DNA from: Sphingomonas baiyangensis
GTDB lineage: Bacteria; Pseudomonadota; Alphaproteobacteria; Sphingomonadales; Sphingomonadaceae
Assembly: GCF_005144715.1 (NCBI RefSeq)
Contig: NZ_SWKR01000001.1
Span: 248,001 to 312,000 of the forward strand
DNA length: 64,000 bases
Direction of reading: 5' to 3'
Below, piece by piece: positions 43,820 through 50,906 of the stretch (the stretch's first letter is position 1; each line of letters begins with the position of its first letter). The notes beneath the pieces were generated by a model. That model did not search any database. It was not told the DNA's origin and saw nothing but the letters and a program-made list of their open reading frames with translations. The position numbers and the translations under genes are program-made.

Positions 43820-45238
43820 ATGGATCGCCAGTTCCACCTGACCATCAACGGCAAGCAGGTCGCGGGCGCGTCGAGCTTCGACGTCGTCAATCCCGCCACC
43901 GGCGAAGCATTCGCGCAGTGCCCCAAGGCCGACGAGGCGATGGTCGATCAGGCCGTCGCCGCCGCCAAGGCCGCGTTCCCGGCATGGGCGGCGCTTCCCG
44001 TCGAGGAGCGCGCCGCACTGGTCGAGAAGCTGGCCGACGCGCTGCACGCGCGCATCGGCGAATTCGCCAGCCTGCTGACCAGCGAGCAGGGCAAGCCGCT
44101 CGATCAGGCGCAGTATGAGATTATGGGCAGCGTGTTCACGCTGCGCGCCTTCGCGCAGATGCGCATCGAGCCGAAGACGCTGCGCGACGAGGGCGGCAAC
44201 AAGGTGATCGAGCACCGCACGCCGCTGGGCGTGGTGGCGGCGATCACGCCGTGGAACTTCCCCGTCATCCTGGTGATGAACAAGCTCGGGCCGGCGCTGG
44301 TGACGGGCAACACGATGGTCATCAAGCCCGCGCCCACGACGCCGCTCACCACCTGCCTGTTCGGCGAGCTGTGCGCCGAGATCCTGCCCGCGGGCGTCGT
44401 CAACGTCATCTGCGACCAGAATGATCTGGGCGCCAAGCTTACCGGCCACCCCGATGTCGCCAAGGTGGCGTTCACCGGTTCGACCGCGACGGGCAAGAAG
44501 GTGATGGCATCGGCGGCCGAAGGCGTGAAGCGCGTGACGCTCGAGCTTGGCGGCAACGACGCCGCGATCGTGCTCGACGATGTCGATCCGCGCAAGGTGG
44601 CGCAGAAGGTCTATGGCGGCGCGATGGCCAATGCCGGCCAGATCTGCGTCGCGATCAAGCGCGCCTATGTGCCCGAGGCGATGTATGACGAGTTCTGCGA
44701 CGAGCTGGCGACGCTCGCCAAGGCTGCGGTCGTCGACGACGGATCGAAGCAGGGCACCACGATCGGCCCGATCCAGAACAAAATGCAGTATGACAAGGTC
44801 AAGGCGCTGATCGAGGATGCCAAGACGCGCGGCACCGTGCTGGCGGGCGGCGACGCGATCGACCGGCCGGGCTATTTCATCCCGCCGACGATCGTGCGCG
44901 ATCTCGACGATGACGCGCCCTTGGTGCGCGAGGAGCAGTTCGGCCCGGTGCTGCCGGTGCTCAAGTACAGCGATATCGACGACGTGATCGCCCGCGCCAA
45001 CGACAGCGACATGGGCCTGGGCGGCACCGTGTGGGGCAAGGATCTCGCGCGCGCCACCGAAGTCGCGATGAAGATCGACACCGGCACGGTCTGGGTGAAC
45101 CAGTATCTCGCGATCGACGCCAACATCCCGTTCCGCGGATCGAAGCAGTCGGGCCTCGGCGGCGAACTGGGCGAGGCCGGCCTGCACGAATATACGCAGC
45201 CGCACATCATCAACGCGGTCGCGCTCGAAGACGCCTGA
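43820..45238 (+). CDS. Aldehyde dehydrogenase, likely for vanillin or 4-hydroxybenzaldehyde
   Basis: 472 residues. Catalytic Cys276 in NAGQICVAIKR, Glu242 in LELGGND, cofactor motif TPWNFP. AGGAGAG precedes the ATG by about seven bases. Divergent from marR and next to ferB, so its likely job is to oxidise the aromatic aldehyde produced by the hydratase-lyase to vanillate or 4-hydroxybenzoate. The latter is the PobA substrate. Assignment to the aromatic substrate is contextual. Confidence 0.85.
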   Translation: MDRQFHLTINGKQVAGASSFDVVNPATGEAFAQCPKADEAMVDQAVAAAKAAFPAWAALPVEERAALVEKLADALHARIGEFASLLTSEQGKPLDQAQYEIMGSVFTLRAFAQMRIEPKTLRDEGGNKVIEHRTPLGVVAAITPWNFPVILVMNKLGPALVTGNTMVIKPAPTTPLTTCLFGELCAEILPAGVVNVICDQNDLGAKLTGHPDVAKVAFTGSTATGKKVMASAAEGVKRVTLELGGNDAAIVLDDVDPRKVAQKVYGGAMANAGQICVAIKRAYVPEAMYDEFCDELATLAKAAVVDDGSKQGTTIGPIQNKMQYDKVKALIEDAKTRGTVLAGGDAIDRPGYFIPPTIVRDLDDDAPLVREEQFGPVLPVLKYSDIDDVIARANDSDMGLGGTVWGKDLARATEVAMKIDTGTVWVNQYLAIDANIPFRGSKQSGLGGELGEAGLHEYTQPHIINAVALEDA

Positions 45239-45245
45239 CGAGCAC

Positions 45246-45279
45246 GGCGGGGTGGGAGCGAGCGTGCTCCCGCCCCGCC
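45246..45279 (+). terminator. Hairpin after the aldehyde dehydrogenase gene
   Basis: A 14-bp GC-rich stem (45246-45259 with 45266-45279, one T-G wobble) begins 8 bases after the stop. There is no T-run, so it may stabilise the mRNA end or act with Rho. Confidence 0.45.
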
Positions 45280-45339
45280 CCACCGGCATTCCCACTGCGA
45301 TGGTCGACATAGGCAAACATTCGCGGCAATAGCGCGCGG

Positions 45340-46476
45340 ATGGCACCCCGCTTCGCCTTCACCATCCACGCGACCGACGGCAAGGCGCGCGCCGGCACCA
45401 TCGCGATGCGTCGCGGCGAGATCCGCACGCCCGCCTTTATGCCCGTCGGCACCGCCGCCACCGTCAAGGCGATGAAGCCCGCCGACGTTCGTGCGTCGGG
45501 CGCCGACATCCTGCTCGGCAACACCTACCACCTGATGCTGCGCCCCGGCGCCGAGCGCGTGGCGCGGCTGGGCGGGCTGCACAGCTTCATGGGCTGGGAA
45601 CGCCCGATCCTGACCGATTCGGGGGGCTATCAGGTGATGAGCCTCGCCGAACTGACCAAGCGCAGCGAGGAAGGTGTCGCCTTCCGCAGCCATCTCGACG
45701 GATCGCGCCACCTCATCAGCCCCGAACGCTCGATGGAAATCCAGCGGCTGCTCGGCAGTGACATCGTGATGGCTTTCGACGAGCTCGTGCCCACCACCGC
45801 CACGCGCGAGGTGCAGGCCGCCGCGATGGAGCGATCGATGCGCTGGGCGCAGCGCAGCCGCGCGGGCTTCGATGCCGGCGGCGATCATGCCGAAGGCGCC
45901 GCTTTGTTCGGCATCCAGCAGGGCGCGCTCGACGAGGGGTTGCGACACGCCTCGGCCGATGCGCTGAAGGCGATCGGCTTCGATGGCTATGCCGTGGGCG
46001 GCCTTGCCGTGGGCGAGGGGCAGGAAGCGATGTTCGGCGTGCTCGACTATGCACCCGGCCAGCTCGATGCGGCCAAGCCACGCTATCTGATGGGTGTCGG
46101 CAAGCCCGACGACATCGTCGGCGCGGTCGAGCGCGGGATCGACATGTTCGACTGCGTGCTGCCGACGCGCAGCGGGCGGACGGGTCAGGCCTTCACGCGC
46201 CACGGCCCGATCAACATCCGCAACGCGCGCTTCGCCGAGGACCAGGCGCCCATCGAGGCCGATTGTGCATGCACCGCCTGCCGCGGCTTCAGCCGCGCCT
46301 ATCTGCATCATCTGGTACGCGCCGGCGAGATACTGGGTGCGATGCTGATGACCGAGCACAACCTGTTCTTCTACCAGCGGCTGATGGCCGATCTGCGCGC
46401 TGCGATCGGCGAGGGGCGGCTCAAGACCTTCGCCGACAGCTTCCGCGCGCTTTATGCTGAACGCGACGCGAGCTGA
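45340..46476 (+). CDS. tgt: tRNA-guanine transglycosylase
   Basis: 378 residues. Asp93 in [10 protein letters not shown], the nucleophile in [11 protein letters not shown], and the zinc site [16 protein letters not shown] with H in TEHN. It exchanges the wobble guanine of GUN tRNAs for preQ1, the substrate later used by QueA. The active-site pattern follows the well-studied Zymomonas enzyme, another sphingomonad. Confidence 0.96.
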   Translation: MAPRFAFTIHATDGKARAGTIAMRRGEIRTPAFMPVGTAATVKAMKPADVRASGADILLGNTYHLMLRPGAERVARLGGLHSFMGWERPILTDSGGYQVMSLAELTKRSEEGVAFRSHLDGSRHLISPERSMEIQRLLGSDIVMAFDELVPTTATREVQAAAMERSMRWAQRSRAGFDAGGDHAEGAALFGIQQGALDEGLRHASADALKAIGFDGYAVGGLAVGEGQEAMFGVLDYAPGQLDAAKPRYLMGVGKPDDIVGAVERGIDMFDCVLPTRSGRTGQAFTRHGPINIRNARFAEDQAPIEADCACTACRGFSRAYLHHLVRAGEILGAMLMTEHNLFFYQRLMADLRAAIGEGRLKTFADSFRALYAERDAS

Positions 46477-46510
46477 GGCGTTCGAACCGATAATCATGGG
46501 AGTGGATGGC

Positions 46511-46714
46511 GTGGCCGAAGCCAGCAACAAGAACGAGATTCTCGCCGCAGCTGAAGAAGCGAAGGACCGCCGCTCGGCGACCGACGCCAATCCGCCGCTG
46601 CCCGCCGAGGCCGACGACAAGCGCTGGCCGATGGCGACGATCGGCTTGGGCATCGGCTCAGCCGCGCTGGCGGCGGCGCTGCTCTATGCGCGGAGTAACC
46701 GCACGAAGAAATAA
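46511..46714 (+). CDS. Small membrane protein downstream of tgt
   Basis: 67 residues from GTG 46511 (GGGAG eight bases before), or 72 from ATG 46496. A charged N-terminal half (EASNKNEILAAAEEAKDRR) precedes one transmembrane helix (WPMATIGLGIGSAALAAALLYA) and a short basic tail. No family recognised. It may share a transcript with tgt. Confidence 0.6.
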   Translation: MAEASNKNEILAAAEEAKDRRSATDANPPLPAEADDKRWPMATIGLGIGSAALAAALLYARSNRTKK

Positions 46715-46774
46715 GCGGCGCCGCACCCGCGAACGGGCTTGGCGCACGCCCGCGCGCCACCTATCGTCGTGGCC

Positions 46775-48103
46775 ATGCGGAAGTTCCTGATCGGCCTCGC
46801 CGTCCTCATCGTGTTCGGCGGCATCTTCTATCTCTGGCTCGCGCGGCCCGACGAGGCGCGGCTGCCCGTCGAGGCGGTGATGGGCAAGTCGCCCGAGATC
46901 CTGCCGCCGCGCCGCCAGGTGATCCCGACGGTGCGCATCGCCGAGCCGGTGGGCTGGAACGGCGGCACGCCTGTTGCGGCACCGGGGCTGCGCGTCAACG
47001 CCTTCGCCAGCGGCCTCGATCATCCGCGGTGGATGTATCGCCTGTCGAACGGCGACGTGCTGGTGGCCGAGACCAATTCGCCGCCGCGCGAGGGCGGCGG
47101 CATCACCGGTTGGGTGATGAAGCTGCTGATGGGCCGTGCGGGCGCCGGCGTCCCCTCGGCCAACCGCATCACGCTGCTGCGCGACGCCAACCGCGACGGC
47201 GTGGCCGAAGCGCGCAGCGTGCTGCTCGACGGGCTCAACTCGCCCTTCGGCATGGCGGTGGTGGGCGACTGGCTCTATGTCGGCAACACCGATGCGCTGG
47301 TGCGCTACCCGTTCCGCACCGGCCAGACGCGGATCACCGCCGCGCCCGAGAAGATCGTCGATCTGCCCGGCGGCGAGAACCACTGGACGCGCAACATCGT
47401 CGCCAGCCCCGATGGCAGCCGCATCTTCGTGGCGGTGGGCTCGGCATCGAACATCGCCGAGAAGGGCCTCGAGATCGAGACCAACCGCGCCGCGATCCTC
47501 GAGGTCGATCCCGCGACCAAGCAGTTCCGCGTGTTCGCCGCGGGCTTGCGCAATCCGGTGGGCATGGACTGGAACCCCATCAGCGGCGCCCTGTGGACGG
47601 TGGTGAACGAGCGCGACATGCTCGGCTCGGACCTGCCGCCCGATTATCTGGCGCAGGTCGAGTTCGGCGGCTTCTATGGCTGGCCATACAGCTATTGGGG
47701 CGGTTACACCGATGCGCGCGTCGAGCCGCAGCGCCCCGATTTGCTCGAATATTCGCGCGGCCCCGATTATGCGCTGGGACCGCACACCGCCTCGCTCGGC
47801 CTCAATTTCTCCGACGACATCCGCCTGGGCGGGCGCTTCAACGTCGGCGCGTTCATCGGCCAGCACGGATCGTGGAACCGCGTGCCGCCTTCGGGCTACA
47901 AGGTGGTGTTCGTGCCCTTCGGCCCCAACGGCTATCCGCTGCCCGACAGCAAGCCGATCGACGTGCTGACGGGGTTCCTCGACGAGGACGGCGATGCACG
48001 CGGGCGCCCGGTTGGCGTCATCGGCGATGCGGGCGGCGCGATGCTCGTGGCCGACGATGTGAGCAACGTGATCTGGCGCGTCAGCCCGGCGGCTGCTCAG
48101 TAG
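46775..48103 (+). CDS. Membrane-anchored PQQ-dependent sugar (sorbosone-type) dehydrogenase
   Basis: 442 residues. N-terminal transmembrane anchor (FLIGLAVLIVFGGIFYLWLA) and a six-bladed propeller from about residue 65 with LDHPRWMYRLSNGDVLVAET, WTRNIVASPDGSRIFVAVGS, RNPVGMDWNP and IGQHGSWNR, as in soluble aldose and L-sorbosone dehydrogenases. Reaction: sugar to lactone or acid with PQQ. Start MRKFLIG at 46775. Its stop overlaps a convergent small gene by 7 bp. Confidence 0.85.
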   Translation: MRKFLIGLAVLIVFGGIFYLWLARPDEARLPVEAVMGKSPEILPPRRQVIPTVRIAEPVGWNGGTPVAAPGLRVNAFASGLDHPRWMYRLSNGDVLVAETNSPPREGGGITGWVMKLLMGRAGAGVPSANRITLLRDANRDGVAEARSVLLDGLNSPFGMAVVGDWLYVGNTDALVRYPFRTGQTRITAAPEKIVDLPGGENHWTRNIVASPDGSRIFVAVGSASNIAEKGLEIETNRAAILEVDPATKQFRVFAAGLRNPVGMDWNPISGALWTVVNERDMLGSDLPPDYLAQVEFGGFYGWPYSYWGGYTDARVEPQRPDLLEYSRGPDYALGPHTASLGLNFSDDIRLGGRFNVGAFIGQHGSWNRVPPSGYKVVFVPFGPNGYPLPDSKPIDVLTGFLDEDGDARGRPVGVIGDAGGAMLVADDVSNVIWRVSPAAAQ

Positions 48104-48348
48104 CTGAAGCTGCTCGCGGCCTGCACGTAGCGGTCTTCGGGGCTGTAGGCGGTATCGGCGGGGCGGATCGCGTCGGCGGCCGATGCCGATGCAAGCTCGG
48201 CCCCGGCATCGGGCGGCATGTAGCCGGCGACGGTATAGGATGGCGCGGCATCGCCGGTCGCAAAGCCGCCGAGCGCAAAGCCGGCGGGTACGCCGAGCAT
48301 CAGCGCCGGCAGCACGATGAGCATGGTGGTACGCAGCACGCGAAACAT
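48097..48348 (-). CDS. Small exported protein, unknown
   Basis: 83 residues starting MFRVLRTTMLIVLPALMLG, a signal peptide or anchor, then an Ala-rich soluble part ending YVQAASSFSY. GGGAGA lies upstream of the ATG. No family. It sits 26 bp downstream of the PrnB-like gene on the same strand, so it may be the last gene of that unit. Confidence 0.6.
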   Translation of the reverse strand: MFRVLRTTMLIVLPALMLGVPAGFALGGFATGDAAPSYTVAGYMPPDAGAELASASAADAIRPADTAYSPEDRYVQAASSFSY

Positions 48349-48374
48349 GGCGTGTCTCCCCTGTTCGACGCGAC

Positions 48375-49583
48375 TCAATCGCGCGACGAACCGACAGGTT
48401 CCGCCGATGGATCGACGAGCAGCGCGCGCAGCCGCGCAAGATCGGCATGCCGCGTCTCCACATCGGAGCGCGGCGCCGCCGTGCGGAAATCGTGCAGCAG
48501 CTGGAGCGCGCGCAGCAACGCGTCGAGCGGCGGGCCGCTGGCGGTGATGCCTGCCATATGCGCGCGATCGAGCGTGGCGGCGGGTCCGGCGATGAAGCGA
48601 TCGACGAGTAGCGCATGATGCTGGCGCGCCGTTTCGGCGAAGCGATCGATCACGCCGAGCAATCCGCCGAGCGCCGCCTGGAACCACGGCGCCGCCGCAT
48701 GATCGTCGGCCAGCAGCAGCAATTCGTCGAGCAGGCTGCGATGGCGCATGCAGTCGCGCAGCCGAGCCTGATCTTCGGGCAGCATGTAGAGCATCTTGTC
48801 GACCAGCAGCTGCGCGTAATGCGGGTCCGAAGCGCGCGTCAGCCCCAGCAGCAGGTCGAGCTCGTTGATGCCTGCGAAATCGCCCGCATTGGCGCCGCGA
48901 TACTCCTGCCGCCCGACGCGATAGGGTTTGTAATAGGGGCGCACGCTGAAGAAGAAGCGCTCGACGTCGAGCGCCGCGAACAGCCGCGCATTGATGGCGA
49001 TCGCCTGGTCGAGCGCATGCGCGGCCGCTTCGAACTGTACGTCGGCGACGGGATTGCTCACGCCGAGCGGCACGATGCGGAACAGCGCATCGGCGGCGCG
49101 TTGCAGGCACAGGATGCCGCGCGCATTCTCGTCGATGAACAGAAATTCGTCGGCAAGAAAGGTGAAGCTCTTGCGCACGCCGGCCACCGCGCGGTTGCGA
49201 TGCGCGAGATGCGCCGTGGCGAAGCGCGGGGCCATGCCGATCGACGCGCCCAGATGCAGCGACAGGCTCGAGGCCTCGGCAAAGGGCGAGCGATCCTCGC
49301 GCGCAGGATTGGTAAGCTCGTGGCGTCGGAGCGCCGCCATGTAGAGTCCGACATTGCCGAGCACGTCGAACGCGCTGTCGAAGCCCTCGCCGGTATTGCC
49401 CTCACGCCACAGGGCCACGATGTGGCCATGCCCCTCGTCCCGGATCGCCGCTTTCAGCGCATCGCCGATCCCCTGGGTGTTGGCGCGGTCGTCCTGCTCG
49501 AAATACAGGTTCTCGAGCGCCTCGTTCATCTGCGGAAAGGCGGTGCGAATCCATCGGTCAAAGGCTAGGGTCGCTTGGCTCAT
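48375..49583 (-). CDS. PrnB-like protein (DUF1864, indoleamine-dioxygenase superfamily)
   Basis: 402 residues. The segment 213-248 (SVRPYYKPYRVGRQEYRGAN, then AGDFAGINELDLLLGL) is, from memory, the signature of the DUF1864/PrnB family. PrnB is a heme protein that rearranges 7-chlorotryptophan in pyrrolnitrin synthesis. His322/His323 in RQHHALLVDRF are candidate heme ligands. Start MSQATLAF at 49583 or ATG 49592. It is divergent from a class V PLP enzyme with only 36 bp between starts. No halogenase or PrnC/PrnD is nearby, so the product differs from pyrrolnitrin; the substrate is probably an indole or tryptophan derivative. Confidence 0.78.
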   Translation of the reverse strand: MSQATLAFDRWIRTAFPQMNEALENLYFEQDDRANTQGIGDALKAAIRDEGHGHIVALWREGNTGEGFDSAFDVLGNVGLYMAALRRHELTNPAREDRSPFAEASSLSLHLGASIGMAPRFATAHLAHRNRAVAGVRKSFTFLADEFLFIDENARGILCLQRAADALFRIVPLGVSNPVADVQFEAAAHALDQAIAINARLFAALDVERFFFSVRPYYKPYRVGRQEYRGANAGDFAGINELDLLLGLTRASDPHYAQLLVDKMLYMLPEDQARLRDCMRHRSLLDELLLLADDHAAAPWFQAALGGLLGVIDRFAETARQHHALLVDRFIAGPAATLDRAHMAGITASGPPLDALLRALQLLHDFRTAAPRSDVETRHADLARLRALLVDPSAEPVGSSRD

Positions 49584-49619
49584 GGGGCGCATATGCTCGA
49601 TACAAGGCGGGAAGAGGCG

Positions 49620-50768
49620 ATGGACGATAGGATCAAGTCACGCTTTTTAATACCCGAGGGCACCTATCTGCTCAGCCATTCGGTCGGCTGCCAGCCGGTT
49701 GGCGCGCGCGCCGCGCTGGATGAGGCACTGTTCGCGCCCTGGGCCAATCGCGGCGGCGATGCATGGCCCGGCTGGCTCGCGACAATCGAGGGCTTCCGCT
49801 GCGAAGTCGCCGCGCTGATCGGCGCCGATCCGTCGGGCGTGTGCCCGCAGACCAACGTGTCGAGCGCCGTCGCCAAGATCATTCACGCGCTGCCGCAGCG
49901 CGAAGGGCGCCGCGTCCTGCTGCTGGGGCATGAGGATTTCCCCTCGATCGGCTTCGTGCTTGCCGAGGCGGCGCGCTATGGCTGGGAAACGCGGTTCCTG
50001 CCCGCCGACGCGGATCCTGCCGACCTTGCGACTTGGGAGACCGCGCTGGGCGACGACGTGCAGGCAGCGCTCGTCACCCATGCCTTTTCGAACCGCAGCG
50101 CGCTGCTGCCGGTACGGGACATCGCGCGCGCTGTCCGCGCGGCGGGCGCGACGAGCATCGTCGATTGCGTGCAGACGCTGGGCGTGCTGCCCGTCGACGT
50201 CGCCGATTGGGGCGCCGACTATGTCGTGGGGTCGAGCGTCAAGTTTCTGTGCGGCGGGCCGGGTGCGGCGTTCCTGTGGGGCAGTGCCGATGCGATCGCG
50301 GCGGCGCGCCCCGTCGACACCGGCTGGTTCAGCCACGAAAATCCCTTCGAGTTCGATATCCACCATTTCCGCATGGCCGGCGATGCGCTGCGCTTCTGGG
50401 GCGGCACGCCCTCGGTCGCGCCGTTCGCGCTTGCCGCGCATGCGATCGCGATGCTGCGCGAGATCGGCGTCGATGCCATCGCCGAGCATAACCAGGCGCT
50501 GATCGACCGGCTGCACGATCGCTGGGGCAGTGGGCATATCCGCTCGGCGACCGAGCGCGGGGCGCGCGGCAATGCGGTGCTGCTCGCCGTCCACGATCCC
50601 GCCGCCGCACTCGCGACGCTGCGCGCGCGGGCGATCTATGCCGATGCGCGACAGGGCGCGATCCGCGTTGCGCCACATCTCTACAACGATGATGCCGATA
50701 TCGACGAGCTGTGCGAGGCGCTGGCGGCGCATCACCCGCGTTCGGCGCATGTCGCCGCCGCCGTCTGA
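49620..50768 (+). CDS. Class V PLP-dependent enzyme (kynureninase/aminotransferase-like)
   Basis: 382 residues, fold type I. PLP lysine Lys208 in GSSVKFLCGGPG, Asp182 in SIVDCVQTLG, and LLGHEDFPSIGF earlier. The pattern is close to kynureninase-like aminotransferases rather than cysteine desulphurases. GGAAGAGG precedes the ATG. Divergent from the PrnB-like gene and 138 bp before a TonB receptor on the same strand; together they suggest uptake and breakdown, or modification, of a tryptophan-derived compound. The substrate is inferred. Confidence 0.85.
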   Translation: MDDRIKSRFLIPEGTYLLSHSVGCQPVGARAALDEALFAPWANRGGDAWPGWLATIEGFRCEVAALIGADPSGVCPQTNVSSAVAKIIHALPQREGRRVLLLGHEDFPSIGFVLAEAARYGWETRFLPADADPADLATWETALGDDVQAALVTHAFSNRSALLPVRDIARAVRAAGATSIVDCVQTLGVLPVDVADWGADYVVGSSVKFLCGGPGAAFLWGSADAIAAARPVDTGWFSHENPFEFDIHHFRMAGDALRFWGGTPSVAPFALAAHAIAMLREIGVDAIAEHNQALIDRLHDRWGSGHIRSATERGARGNAVLLAVHDPAAALATLRARAIYADARQGAIRVAPHLYNDDADIDELCEALAAHHPRSAHVAAAV

Positions 50769-50906
50769 CGCGCCGGGCGTTGCATCGCTGCAACAGGATG
50801 CCGCAAGGTTATGGCCTGGCCAACACATGCTATGGCCGAATGTGTCATGACTGTTACTTAATGCCCCCAGCCGCGCGGGGACGCGGTCTCCAGGGGGTAT
50901 TCGCAC

